The notes under the pieces are model-generated. The model was not told where the DNA came from, made no database searches, and was given only the letters and a program-made list of their open reading frames with translations. Source: JACKAQ01 sp020634975 [NCBI: Calditrichia bacterium] (GTDB taxonomy: Bacteria > Calditrichota > Calditrichia > RBG-13-44-9). From it: a DNA stretch of 64,000 nucleotides. The DNA is taken from contig JACKAQ010000002.1 of NCBI GenBank assembly GCA_020634975.1, forward strand, positions 124,001 through 188,000. The letters run 5' to 3'. How positions within the stretch are numbered: the first letter of the stretch is position 1; each line of letters starts with the position of its first letter. Both the position numbers and the translations under genes were made by a program. Positions 1 to 9,314 of this stretch are shown here, piece by piece.

Positions 1-835
1 ACCGGAGCATCTCCATCGTTACCGGATCCATATCGGTGTAATCGCGGTTTTCGCCGCCCATTGCCCAAATAAATGTGTAGTTGCTCGTGCCGCTGCCGGC
101 GTGGATTGACCAGCCGGGCGAAAACACTGCTTGCTCGTTGCGAACCACCAAATGGCGCGTTTCGTCCGGTTTGCCCATCAGGTGCAGCACAACCGCATTT
201 TCCGGTAAATTGAAATAGAAATACACTTCCGTGCGGCGCATGTGTTTGTGGGCGGGCATGGTGTTCCAGTTGCTGCCTTCCGCCATTTCCGTAAAGCCCA
301 TCACCAATTGCGAGCTGTTAATGCCACCGTTGAAAATGTATTTGTAGATCGTGCGTTTGTTGCATTCTGCATCGCTGCCGAGATGCAGCGGTTCCGCATC
401 TTTCACCTTTGCGTGGGTTGTGGGATAAGCGGCATGCGCCGGATAGCTGATCAGATAAAATTTTGCCGGTGAATTCGAATCGTTGCTGGAAAAAACTACA
501 TCTTTGCTGCCTTTGCCGATATACAGCGCATCGCGGAACGACAGTTCGTGCGCGGCTCCGTCAACCGTTATTTTGCCGGGCGCACCAACATTCATTATCC
601 CGATTTCACGCCGTTCGGTAAAGTATTCTGCCCTCAACTCCGCAGGGGATGCCAGTTTCAGCGATTTTTCCACCGGCATTACGCCACCCAAAACCGTTCG
701 TTCATCGTCCACATAGTTGAGCACGATCGAATCCGGTCGAAAAATGGTTTCGAACAAAAAACTGTCACGCAGTTCTTTGCTGTTCATTCGTTCGGTTTGT
801 TTTGAACAGGGAATTTCCCGAAATGTCATATCCAT
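1..835 (-). CDS. kduI: 5-dehydro-4-deoxy-D-glucuronate isomerase KduI (3' end cut by window edge)
   Basis: The reverse strand is open from an ATG at 833-835 to the window edge (278 codons, no stop seen). The translation starts MDMTFREIPCSKQTERMNS. It carries the KduI cupin signature: PAHKHMRRTEVYFYF near residue 200 (metal-binding histidines), then PGWSIHAGSGTSNY and FIWAMGGEN before a DMD. KduI interconverts 5-keto-4-deoxyuronate and 2,5-diketo-3-deoxygluconate in the breakdown of pectin or other uronate polymers. The E. coli protein is about 278 residues, so only the last few residues should be missing. The gene lies downstream of a GntR-type regulator on the same strand, separated by 120 bp that contain an operator-like motif. 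Identification is by recall of family motifs and is quite secure. Confidence 0.9.
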   Translation of the reverse strand, partial: MDMTFREIPCSKQTERMNSKELRDSFLFETIFRPDSIVLNYVDDERTVLGGVMPVEKSLKLASPAELRAEYFTERREIGIMNVGAPGKITVDGAAHELSFRDALYIGKGSKDVVFSSNDSNSPAKFYLISYPAHAAYPTTHAKVKDAEPLHLGSDAECNKRTIYKYIFNGGINSSQLVMGFTEMAEGSNWNTMPAHKHMRRTEVYFYFNLPENAVVLHLMGKPDETRHLVVRNEQAVFSPGWSIHAGSGTSNYTFIWAMGGENRDYTDMDPVTMEMLR

Positions 836-880
836 TACAAATCCTCTCAAATCATGTTATATCATATCTTTTTACACTGA

Positions 881-903
881 TGTATTACGTAAGATGTCAT
901 ACA
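881..903. promoter_or_regulatory. Operator-like motif upstream of kduI
   Basis: Read on the minus strand this gives TGTATGACATCTTACGTAAT followed by ACA. The core TGTATGACATnTTACnT also occurs at 1722-1746, upstream of the GntR regulator gene. Two copies of a long, partly palindromic motif upstream of a FadR-type regulator and its likely target suggest a shared operator. Binding is inferred. Confidence 0.6.
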
Positions 904-955
904 CATTTTTTTTGAAAAAAAAGTCCTGATTACGAAATGGAAAATTTTCAGAAAA

Positions 956-1702
956 TCAGGATTTTAACAGGCGTTCAGCTTTGAGTGCTTCAATGAGTAA
1001 ACGGGTATCTTCCATGGCAACTTCGAGGTGCGATTTCATCGCTTCGTAAGCGCCGTTTTCGTTGCCGGCTTTAATTTCTTCGAAGATATTTCTGTGATAA
1101 TTCAACGCGTTGTGAATAATGTTGTGGCGAACCTTGTCCACAATCATCGATTTGATTTTGGGCATCAAATTGAAAAGGGGCGTGGTCAGCAAACTGATCA
1201 GCGGATTGCCGGTTGCGTCTGCAATCGTTTTGTGAAACTCGAGATCCAATTGGGCATGGCGTTCTGCGCTGATGTTGGCTTTCGAATATTCTTCGAGGTT
1301 AATTTCAAGATTTTCAATATCTTCCGAAGTATGATGGAGCGCAGCGAGGCGTGCGTTGTGCGGCTCGATTATCTGACGAAGCTCAACGAGGTGCAGCGCG
1401 TAATCTTCATCAAAATTGATTTCCAGATACAAACTCATGTTTTTGCTGGCGTCCAGCTCTGAAAAATTGTTTACATAAATGCCGCTTCCTTTGCGAATGG
1501 AAACCAACCCTTTGGCGCTCAACACCTGCATGGCTTCGCGCAGGGCAGTACGGCTGACGCCGAACATTTCACCGAGTTCTTTTTCAGTGGGTAATTTCTG
1601 CCCGGGCATCAGTTTTTTGTTGAGAATGTTCTCTTCAATTGTGCGAACAACTTCCTGGCTAAGTGTGCGCGGGCTACCGATGGTCTTGAAAATGTCGTTC
1701 AA
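956..1702 (-). CDS. GntR/FadR-family (FCD domain) transcriptional regulator
   Basis: A 248-residue protein of normal length for the FadR subfamily. Residues about 14-77 form the winged helix, with LPTEKELGEMFGVSRTALRE as the recognition region and GSGIYV at the wing. Residues about 100-225 are an all-helical FCD effector domain, including EFHKTIADATGNPL with a likely metal-binding Asp/His pair. The start is a TTG at 1700-1702, chosen because AAGGA lies 8 bases upstream and no better ATG exists. Its position directly upstream of kduI suggests a sugar-acid-responsive regulator of uronate use, like KdgR, UxuR or ExuR of the same family. The ligand is not known. A copy of the motif in front of kduI precedes this gene too, which suggests autoregulation. 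Confidence 0.88.
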   Translation of the reverse strand: MNDIFKTIGSPRTLSQEVVRTIEENILNKKLMPGQKLPTEKELGEMFGVSRTALREAMQVLSAKGLVSIRKGSGIYVNNFSELDASKNMSLYLEINFDEDYALHLVELRQIIEPHNARLAALHHTSEDIENLEINLEEYSKANISAERHAQLDLEFHKTIADATGNPLISLLTTPLFNLMPKIKSMIVDKVRHNIIHNALNYHRNIFEEIKAGNENGAYEAMKSHLEVAMEDTRLLIEALKAERLLKS

Positions 1703-1721
1703 TTTCTATGTCCTTATAAAT

Positions 1722-1746
1722 TTGTATGACATATTACATGTTACAA
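1722..1746. promoter_or_regulatory. Operator-like motif upstream of the GntR regulator
   Basis: The site reads TTGTATGACATATTACATGT then TACAA, an imperfect inverted repeat. It shares the core TGTATGACATnTTACnT with 881-903. It lies 20 bases upstream of the TTG start of the regulator, so binding there would block its promoter. Confidence 0.55.
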
Positions 1747-1972
1747 TTTTTAAAATCAAGTTTTTTGTGCGAAAAAATCGGGATTTTATTTTTCACACAA
1801 AAAACCACTCAACTTCGAATTCAGAAATTAGCAAAGTTTGTTGCAGAAAATTTGGTTAAAATAGCGGCTTCCGGGTTGTTTTTTCGGTGAATTTTCGCTA
1901 ACATGATGGGGAAATATAACACTAAAATTTGTCGTTGAAGCATTGCGATTTCGACAAAAACAGGAGAATTAA

Positions 1973-2782
1973 ATGCCGGTTTACCTGCAATATTATTTTT
2001 GGCTGATTGCGGTTTCGTTGTTTTGCTTTGCCATTGAGCGGCTATCACCGTGGCGAAAAAATCAGCCGGTTTTGCGCGAAGGCATTTGGCAGGATTTGTT
2101 CTGGCTGATTTTCAACGGACATTATTTGGGGTTGCTTCTGGCGATTGTCACCGGAAAAGTGGTTGCCGTTTTCAACACCTTTTTGTTCAACGCCGGGCTG
2201 CCGGTTCCGGAATCGCTGGCGCTGTTATCCGATTATCCGCTGTGGGCGCAATTCATTATTTTTTTTATACTTAAAGATTTTATTGAGTGGAATATTCACC
2301 GGATGCTGCACACCGTTCCGTGGCTGTGGGAATTTCACAAATTGCATCACAGCATCGAGGAAATGGACTGGATTGGCAATTTCCGGTTCCATTGGGGCGA
2401 GGTGGTGGTTTACAAAACGCTGTCGTATTTGCCGCTGGTAATTTTGGGAGTGGACGGAACGGTAATCCTGATCATCGCGATCATCGGGACGCTGATGCAG
2501 GATTTGAATCACGCCAATTTGCCAATCGACTGGGGACCATTTAAATATGTGTTCAACTCGCCGAAAATGCATATTTGGCATCACGATGTTGAAACGTATG
2601 GCAAAGGCGGGCAAAATTTTGGCATCGTTTTGAGCATTTGGGACTGGCTGTTTAAAACCGCGTACTGGCCAAAAGACCGGGAAGAACCGGAAAAACTGGG
2701 TTTCAAAGGCATCGATAATTATCCGAAAACGCTGCTGAAACGCATTGTTTATCCGCTGCGCATCGGGAAATCCGACAAATAA
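1973..2782 (+). CDS. Sterol desaturase / fatty acid hydroxylase superfamily membrane protein
   Basis: A 269-residue integral membrane protein. The eight-histidine di-iron signature of the superfamily is visible: HRMLH at 109-113, HKLHH at 122-126, NHANL in between, and HIWHHD at 200-205. Hydrophobic segments lie near residues 3-25, 40-65, 85-105 and 145-180. The family inserts oxygen into, or desaturates, alkyl chains of lipids or sterols at the membrane. The substrate cannot be told from sequence. The ATG has an AGGAG about 8 bases upstream. It sits alone between the divergent GntR gene and the next gene, so no pathway is suggested by context. Confidence 0.85.
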   Translation: MPVYLQYYFWLIAVSLFCFAIERLSPWRKNQPVLREGIWQDLFWLIFNGHYLGLLLAIVTGKVVAVFNTFLFNAGLPVPESLALLSDYPLWAQFIIFFILKDFIEWNIHRMLHTVPWLWEFHKLHHSIEEMDWIGNFRFHWGEVVVYKTLSYLPLVILGVDGTVILIIAIIGTLMQDLNHANLPIDWGPFKYVFNSPKMHIWHHDVETYGKGGQNFGIVLSIWDWLFKTAYWPKDREEPEKLGFKGIDNYPKTLLKRIVYPLRIGKSDK

Positions 2783-2853
2783 TAGCTATCGTTCAAAGTT
2801 AAAATTCATTAGCATAAGCATCTGTTTTTAAAATATTTGAGAAGGGACGAGAA

Positions 2854-5058
2854 TTGAATCGGAAACCGTTTTTTTTCACTCTTTTCCTGTTACTCTCCGC
2901 TATTTCTATAAATGGTTTTTCCCAGCATTCTGTTTCACGAAAATGGAACGAGGTGTTGCTCGAAGCGATTCGAAATGATTACGCCCGCCCGACGGTTCAT
3001 GCCCGCAATTTATTTCACACAGCAATTGCAATGTACGATGCATGGGCAGCATACGACGAAACAGCAGAAACCTATCTTTTGGGGAAAACACACGGTAATT
3101 TTTTTGCTGCATTTGATCCACCGCAAACTCCCACAGATGTAAAAAGCGCCCGCGAAACGGCTATCAGCTATGCCTGCTATCGGTTGCTGAAACATCGTTT
3201 TTCCGATACGCCCGGTGCGAGCGTTTCCATGGCGTTGGCAGATTCGCTCTTTAACGCATTGGGCAACGATCCGGCAATAATTTCTATCGATTACAGTGAC
3301 GGAAACCCGGCGCATTTTGGCAATTTTATTGCAGATCGGATAATTCAGTTCGGTTTTCAGGATGGTTCAAATGAACAAAACGGATATGAAAATCAATATT
3401 ACGTGCCGGTAAATCCGCCGTTGGTGCCAATTGTGCCGGGCAATCCGGATATCATTTTCCCCAATCGTTGGCAACCGTTAACACTGGATGTATTTATCGA
3501 TCAAGCCGGTAACGTGATCCCGTTGAGCACACCCACATTTTTGAGCCCCGAATGGGGAAATGTAATGCCTTTTGCGATGGAAAATAATGTGCGAAACATT
3601 TATAATCGCGATGGTAACGATTTTTGGGTATATCACGATCCCGGCGCTCCGCCCTATCTCGATCGAGTAAATGGCGGCGGAACGAGCGCGGAATATCAGT
3701 GGGGATTTTCGTTGGTGGCTATCTGGTCGTCGCAGCTCGATCCGGCTGATGGCGTGATGTGGGATATTTCACCCGGTTCGATCGGGAACATTCAGAAACT
3801 ACCGGAAACCATTGAGGAATATCGCGATTTTTACAATTTGTTAGATGGCGGTGATACCGGTATTGGGCATGCTGTAAACCCATACACTGGTCAGCCGTAC
3901 GCACCGCAAATCGTGCCTCGCGCGGATTATGCACGGGTATTGGCAGAATTTTGGGCAGATGGTCCAGATTCCGAAACACCGCCCGGTCACTGGTTTACCA
4001 TTTTGAATTATGTTAACGATCACCCGCTTTTCCAGAAGCGCTATCGCGGAAAAGGAGCGGTTCTCGACGATCTGGAATGGGATGTGAAAGCCTATTTTAC
4101 CCTCGCCGGTGCCGTTCACGATGCGGCGGTCAGCGCATGGGGCATTAAAGGATGGTATGATTATTTGCGCCCCATTTCCGCAATCCGAATGATGGCCGAT
4201 TTGGGACAAAGCACAGATCAAACCTTGCCAAACTACGCACCCGGCGGTATTCCATTGGTTGAAGGATTGGTTGAAGTTATCGCCGCAGGCGATCCGCTCG
4301 CCGGATTTAATAACGTAAATGTTGGTAAAATAAAATTGTTCGCATGGCGCGGCCCGGATTTTATCGCAAATCCTGAAACCGATGTTGCCGGCGTCGGTTG
4401 GATTCTCGCCGAAAATTGGTGGCCGTATCAACGCCCGACATTCGTGACACCACCGTTTGCCGGATTTATTTCCGGGCACTCAACCTTCTCCCGCGCTGCT
4501 GCGGAAGTCATGACCTTGCTCACCGGCGATCCCTTTTTTCCCGGCGGAATGGGCGAATTTCATGCGCCGCAAAATGAATTTCTGGTGTTCGAGGAAGGTC
4601 CGAGTGTAGACGTTACGTTGCAATGGGCAACCTACCGCGATGCATCGGATCAAACCAGTTTATCGCGGATTTGGGGCGGCATTCACCCCCCGGCGGATGA
4701 TATTCCCGGTCGCTTGATCGGTGAAAAACTCGGCATCGCCGCATTTGAAAAAGCCGAGCGTTACTTCACCGGTTTGATTGACGGCGACGCGCCACCGGCA
4801 AATGTAATCGTAAAAGTTTATCCGAATCCCTGCGTAAAAGGCGAATTGCTGACTGTTGATTTAAACCAGCTAACCGATGGCATCAGCGTCGAAATTTACA
4901 ATATTCTGGGTCAGCGAATCCAGTTTAGCACATTGCTGCCAAATCTATCTTTACAGCAAATTGAACTGGATGGCAACGCCTTGTCTTCCGGCGTATATTT
5001 TTTGCGAATTAAAGGCACCGGTTGGGAATCAACCCAAAAATTGCTGATGTTGAGATAA
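2854..5058 (+). CDS. Secreted vanadium-dependent haloperoxidase-like (PAP2 superfamily) protein with C-terminal sorting domain
   Basis: A 734-residue protein. A signal peptide covers about residues 1-24. The vanadate/phosphate-binding motifs are all present: K433-x6-R439-P440, SGHS at 540-543, and SRIWGGIHPPAD with R605, H611 and D615. This matches the K-x6-RP, PSGH and SR-x5-H-x3-D pattern of vanadium haloperoxidases and PAP2 phosphatases. The gap between the first two motifs, about 100 residues, is long. The last ~80 residues (VYPNPC...GVYFLRI) are a type IX-like sorting domain, so the enzyme is probably exported and surface-attached. The start is a TTG preceded by GAAGGGA. Activity could be halide oxidation or phosphate hydrolysis, and sequence alone cannot separate these. 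Confidence 0.85.
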   Translation: MNRKPFFFTLFLLLSAISINGFSQHSVSRKWNEVLLEAIRNDYARPTVHARNLFHTAIAMYDAWAAYDETAETYLLGKTHGNFFAAFDPPQTPTDVKSARETAISYACYRLLKHRFSDTPGASVSMALADSLFNALGNDPAIISIDYSDGNPAHFGNFIADRIIQFGFQDGSNEQNGYENQYYVPVNPPLVPIVPGNPDIIFPNRWQPLTLDVFIDQAGNVIPLSTPTFLSPEWGNVMPFAMENNVRNIYNRDGNDFWVYHDPGAPPYLDRVNGGGTSAEYQWGFSLVAIWSSQLDPADGVMWDISPGSIGNIQKLPETIEEYRDFYNLLDGGDTGIGHAVNPYTGQPYAPQIVPRADYARVLAEFWADGPDSETPPGHWFTILNYVNDHPLFQKRYRGKGAVLDDLEWDVKAYFTLAGAVHDAAVSAWGIKGWYDYLRPISAIRMMADLGQSTDQTLPNYAPGGIPLVEGLVEVIAAGDPLAGFNNVNVGKIKLFAWRGPDFIANPETDVAGVGWILAENWWPYQRPTFVTPPFAGFISGHSTFSRAAAEVMTLLTGDPFFPGGMGEFHAPQNEFLVFEEGPSVDVTLQWATYRDASDQTSLSRIWGGIHPPADDIPGRLIGEKLGIAAFEKAERYFTGLIDGDAPPANVIVKVYPNPCVKGELLTVDLNQLTDGISVEIYNILGQRIQFSTLLPNLSLQQIELDGNALSSGVYFLRIKGTGWESTQKLLMLR

Positions 5059-5070
5059 TTTGTTTTTTTC

Positions 5071-5106
5071 AAAAGCGCTGTTTTGCCAATGTGCACAGCG
5101 CTTTTT
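5071..5106 (+). terminator. Rho-independent terminator after the haloperoxidase-like gene
   Basis: AAAAGCGCTG pairs with CAGCGCTTTT across a 15-base loop and runs into TTTTT, 13 bases after the stop codon. Confidence 0.7.
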
Positions 5107-5269
5107 GTATTGCTCGAGTGCCAAAAAGTATTGGTTTTGCAACGCATTTCTCCAAAGCAACTTGCTCCCCTTAAACTTCTAATAATTCTATCAATTATCG
5201 AGATAATCTGTCGATTTGTATCATTGTATGTTTGTGAAATTTTTAAATTAAAAGTTTTGGAGATTAAAT

Positions 5270-6943
5270 ATGAAATGGAGCATTCGCTCAAAAATGCTTT
5301 TAAGCCTTGGATCAATCGGATTGATGCTGGTGGTCCAATTGATTATCAACAGAAACATGACAGAAAATAGTATCGGGCAAATGAACACCGCCCGAGACAA
5401 AGGGTTTGCCGGCGCATTATTGGCATCCAGTATCCAATTGGATGTGGTTCAGGTACAGCAATGGCTAACGGATATCAGCGCAACACGCGCAGCAGAAGGT
5501 TTTGATGATGGTTTTGATGAAGCCGAGCAATATGCCAAATCGTTCCGGAAGGACCTCGACAAATTGATGGCGATTTATCCAGAAAACCGTGCTGAATATG
5601 TCGAATTAGGCGAATCGTTTGAGAGGTTCTATGAAAATGGGAAAAAAATGGCGGATGAGTATATTGCGGGTGGACCGGAGCTTGGCAATATTGCAATGGG
5701 TGAGTTCGACGCGTTTGCAGAGGATTTGGGTAATCGGATTGAAGTGCTGGTAGTGGAGATGAATCAAAATTCGGACAAATCAATCTCAACCGCGATTTCG
5801 GATGCTAAATCCAATGAATATATCAGTTTATTGTTCGCTTTTGCGATATTGGTAGCCACATTAGTGGTATCATTTGCGATGTCCGGGAATATCAGCAAAC
5901 GAGTTAACCAATTGCTGGGTGCTGCCAAAAATGTAGCGGACGGCGATTTAACAACCGCTATCGAAATTAATTCCACCGATGAATTGGGAGAACTTGCCGG
6001 CGCGTTGAAACAAATGGTTGAAAAGCTGAACGAGGTTGTTGGCAATGTTCAAGATGTGGGCAGCAAAGTGCAATCCAACAGCCAGCAGGTGAGCGCTTCC
6101 GCAGAAAGTATTTCGACCGGAGCAACGGAGCAGGCTGCCACTGCCGAAGAAGTTTCTTCATCGATGGAAGAAATTGCCGCAAATATCCAGCAAAACGCAG
6201 ATAATGCACAGCAAACCGAAAAAATCGCTGTGCAAACATCTCAAGAAGCCAAAAAAAGCGTTGGTGAAGTGCTTTCAACGGTAAAAGCGATGCAGCAAAT
6301 TGCCGAAAAAATTTCGGTGGTTGAAGAAATTTCCCGCCAAACCAACTTGCTGGCACTCAACGCGGCAATCGAAGCGGCGCGTGCCGGTGAACATGGAAAA
6401 GGTTTTGCGGTTGTTGCTGCAGAAGTTCGGAAATTAGCCGAAAGAAGCCAGGTTGCCGCTGTGGAAATCGGCGAGTTGTCCGCATCCAGTGTAAAAATTG
6501 CGGAAAAAGCCGGCGGCATGCTCAAAAAAATCCTGCCGGATATTCAGCGAACCGCAGAATTGGTGCAGGAAATCAGCATCGCGAGCAGTGAGCAGGGCTT
6601 GGGCGTCGATCAGATCAACACGGCGTTTCAACAGTTGGATCAGGTCATTCAGCAGAATGCCGCATCGTCGGAACAACTGTCGTCAATGGCGGAAGAATTA
6701 TACACTGAATCGGATCAATTGAGCCAGGTTATTTCATTTTTCAAAGTTGACCGGAATGCAGTTATGCATACGAAATTTACCCCGCGAAATTCTCGATCTG
6801 CTCAACCGCCGGTTACCGAAAAGAAAAGCTTACTGCCCGAAAAATTCAAAAATAAAGTAGCTGCGTTAATGCCGCCATCCGGCTCTGCCAAACAGAAATC
6901 GGAAACCATCGCTTCCGAAATTGACGATATGGAAGAATTATAA
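5270..6943 (+). CDS. Methyl-accepting chemotaxis protein
   Basis: A 557-residue transmembrane chemoreceptor. TM1 is near residues 8-26. A periplasmic helical sensor region (four-helix-bundle type, identity uncertain) covers about 30-180. TM2 is near 183-205, followed by a HAMP domain with the [14 protein letters not shown] stretch. The cytoplasmic signalling domain has the hallmark hairpin tip from about residue 352 ([20 protein letters not shown], then [18 protein letters not shown]), which contacts CheA and CheW. Two glutamine/glutamate-rich helices flank the tip as methylation regions. No CheR-binding pentapeptide is visible at the C terminus. The ATG follows TTTGGAG. No other chemotaxis gene is nearby, so the ligand is unknown. 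Confidence 0.93.
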   Translation: MKWSIRSKMLLSLGSIGLMLVVQLIINRNMTENSIGQMNTARDKGFAGALLASSIQLDVVQVQQWLTDISATRAAEGFDDGFDEAEQYAKSFRKDLDKLMAIYPENRAEYVELGESFERFYENGKKMADEYIAGGPELGNIAMGEFDAFAEDLGNRIEVLVVEMNQNSDKSISTAISDAKSNEYISLLFAFAILVATLVVSFAMSGNISKRVNQLLGAAKNVADGDLTTAIEINSTDELGELAGALKQMVEKLNEVVGNVQDVGSKVQSNSQQVSASAESISTGATEQAATAEEVSSSMEEIAANIQQNADNAQQTEKIAVQTSQEAKKSVGEVLSTVKAMQQIAEKISVVEEISRQTNLLALNAAIEAARAGEHGKGFAVVAAEVRKLAERSQVAAVEIGELSASSVKIAEKAGGMLKKILPDIQRTAELVQEISIASSEQGLGVDQINTAFQQLDQVIQQNAASSEQLSSMAEELYTESDQLSQVISFFKVDRNAVMHTKFTPRNSRSAQPPVTEKKSLLPEKFKNKVAALMPPSGSAKQKSETIASEIDDMEEL

Positions 6944-6966
6944 CTGGATGTCACATCTGTTTTTTG

Positions 6967-6990
6967 GGGCGGGTTTTCCCGCCCTTTTTT
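6967..6990 (+). terminator. Rho-independent terminator after the chemoreceptor gene
   Basis: GGGCGGG-TTTT-CCCGCCC followed by TTTTTT, starting 24 bases after the stop codon. A textbook terminator. Confidence 0.92.
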
Positions 6991-7216
6991 ATTTACCCAC
7001 CAGAGAATTCGATCGCAAGTAGATGTATCCGACCACAACAATTCACTTCAATTCTTCGAAAAAACTTGCCATATCAACTCCATTTGAGGATATTATCCAC
7101 CGTTAAAACTATTTGTAAATTGCAAAAAATATTGAGCAATCGGCTTTGCTTCCAGCCGTTTTTGCAATTAAACCGGAAACATTGAATCCATCTCATAAAA
7201 ACACAGGAATTTGATA

Positions 7217-9235
7217 ATGAACCGACTGAATGAAATGACGATTGACGAATTGTGCATCCAGACAATCCGCACATTGTCCATCGATGGCGTTCAAAAAGCC
7301 AACTCCGGTCACCCCGGTGCACCGATGGGTCTGGCACCGCTGGCTTATGTGCTGTTTACGAAAATCATGCAGCACAATCCCGATAATCCGCATTGGTTTA
7401 ACCGGGACAGATTTGTGCTGTCGAACGGTCACGCCTCGATGTTGCTGTATTCGATGTTGCACCTTTGCGGTTACGATTTACCGCTGGATGAGTTGAAACA
7501 ATTTCGCCAGTGGGGCAGCAAAACACCCGGACATCCCGAAGTGCACCACACCGCCGGGGTCGAAACAACGACCGGGCCGTTAGGGCAGGGCGTGATGAAT
7601 TCGGTGGGAATGGCGATTGCCGAAGCCCATTTGGCTGCCACATATAATCGCGATGGCTTTGATATCGTCAATCATTTTACCTACGCCATTTGCGGTGACG
7701 GTGATTTAATGGAAGGCGCATCTCACGAAGCGGCGTCGCTTGCGGGACATTTGGGGTTGTCGCGACTTGTCTGGATTTACGATGACAACCACATCAGCAT
7801 TGAGGGCAGCACCGATTTGGCATTTACCGAAGACGTGGCGAAACGCTTTCAGGGATACAATTGGCATGTGCAAAATCTCGGCGAAAAAGGCAACGATATC
7901 GCCGCCATCGAAAAAGCGCTGAAACGCGCACAGCGGGAGAAAAACCGTCCGTCGCTGATACTTTTGCGCACACACATCGGCTACGGATCGCCAAATATGC
8001 AGGATACCAGCGAGGTTCACGGCTCGCCGTTGGGTGAAGAAGAAGTGAAATTGACCAAAGAATATTACGGCTGGCCGACCGACGAAACATTTTTCATCCC
8101 CGAAAAAGCAGCCGCACATTTTGCGCAAACCAAACAGCGCGGCAAAGGTAAACAGCGCGGCTGGATGCGCAAATTCAACGCTTACAAAAAAGCATTTCCC
8201 GAACTGGCAGCGCAATTAAATGCAGCAATCAGCGGCAAATTGCCGGATGGATGGGATGAAAAATTACCTCAATTCAAACCATCCGATGGTGCAATGGCTA
8301 CCCGGAAAGCATCCGGTGCGGTGATCAATTCGTTTGCCGATCGCATTCCGTGGTTTGTCGGCGGCAGCGCAGATCTCACACCATCAACAAATACGTTCAT
8401 AAAATCCAGTGGTTATTTTTCGAAAGAAACGCCTGCAAATCGCAATATTGCGTGGGGTGTGCGAGAACATGTAATGGCGGCAGCCTGCAACGGATTGGCG
8501 TTGCACGGTGGGATTCGTCCGTATGGCGCCACATTTTTTGTATTCACGGATTATGCCCGACCGGGAATCCGGCTTTCTGCGATTATGCATTTGCCGGTAA
8601 TTTATGTGATGACCCACGATTCTATCGGTTTGGGCGAGGATGGACCGACCCACCAACCGGTTGAACATTTGGCATCACTGCGGGCGATGCCGAATGTGAC
8701 GCTGATCCGTCCGGCGGATGCCAACGAAACAACTTTCGCATGGAAAGCTGCGCTGGAGAACGCCAACGGTCCGACAATTCTGGTGCTCACCCGACAGGGA
8801 TTACCCGTTTTTGATCGCAGCGAACTCGGTTCGGCTGATGGCGTGACAAAGGGAGCATACATTCTCGCCAAAGAAAAAGGTTTAAAACCAGCCGTAATTC
8901 TCATCGCCAGCGGGTCGGAAGTAGCAATTGTAATGGAAGCCAAAAAACAGCTCGACGACGCAGGAATTGACACGCGGGTGGTAAGCATGCCCAGTTGGGA
9001 ATTGTTCCGGATGCAATCGGCGAAATATCAAAAAGAAGTGTTGCCACCATCTGTGAAAGCGCGGGTTGCGCTGGAAGCAGGATCACCCATGGGCTGGCGC
9101 GATTGGGTTGGCGAAAAAGGCACTATCATCGGTATTGATACTTTTGGTGCCAGCGCACCATACAAAGAAATTTACAAACACTACGGGCTGACTGCCGAAA
9201 ATGTGGTGGGAAAAGTCAAGGCTTTGGTTGGCTAA
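7217..9235 (+). CDS. tkt: Transketolase
   Basis: A 672-residue, full-length thiamine-diphosphate transketolase of the pentose phosphate pathway, moving two-carbon units between ketose and aldose phosphates in the cytoplasm. Visible signatures are [18 protein letters not shown] near the N terminus, [20 protein letters not shown] with the ThDP/Mg motif, DDNHISIEG, the catalytic-Glu region [19 protein letters not shown] and the pyrimidine-domain stretch [15 protein letters not shown]. The ATG at 7217 was chosen over an in-frame TTG two codons upstream because AGGA lies 8 bases before it. It appears to be a single-gene unit with its own terminator. Confidence 0.95.
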   Translation: MNRLNEMTIDELCIQTIRTLSIDGVQKANSGHPGAPMGLAPLAYVLFTKIMQHNPDNPHWFNRDRFVLSNGHASMLLYSMLHLCGYDLPLDELKQFRQWGSKTPGHPEVHHTAGVETTTGPLGQGVMNSVGMAIAEAHLAATYNRDGFDIVNHFTYAICGDGDLMEGASHEAASLAGHLGLSRLVWIYDDNHISIEGSTDLAFTEDVAKRFQGYNWHVQNLGEKGNDIAAIEKALKRAQREKNRPSLILLRTHIGYGSPNMQDTSEVHGSPLGEEEVKLTKEYYGWPTDETFFIPEKAAAHFAQTKQRGKGKQRGWMRKFNAYKKAFPELAAQLNAAISGKLPDGWDEKLPQFKPSDGAMATRKASGAVINSFADRIPWFVGGSADLTPSTNTFIKSSGYFSKETPANRNIAWGVREHVMAAACNGLALHGGIRPYGATFFVFTDYARPGIRLSAIMHLPVIYVMTHDSIGLGEDGPTHQPVEHLASLRAMPNVTLIRPADANETTFAWKAALENANGPTILVLTRQGLPVFDRSELGSADGVTKGAYILAKEKGLKPAVILIASGSEVAIVMEAKKQLDDAGIDTRVVSMPSWELFRMQSAKYQKEVLPPSVKARVALEAGSPMGWRDWVGEKGTIIGIDTFGASAPYKEIYKHYGLTAENVVGKVKALVG

Positions 9236-9270
9236 ATTGTGCAATAATTTTTTTTATGGAAATTATCCAA

Positions 9271-9308
9271 AAAGCCGGTGCAGCAATTTGCACCGGCTTT
9301 TTTTTTAT
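9271..9308. terminator. Bidirectional terminator between tkt and the convergent PKD gene
   Basis: AAAGCCGGTGCA pairs perfectly with TGCACCGGCTTT over a 6-base loop, with a T run on the plus side and an A run on the minus side. It can serve both convergent genes. Confidence 0.9.
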
Positions 9309-9314
9309 TTTTTG

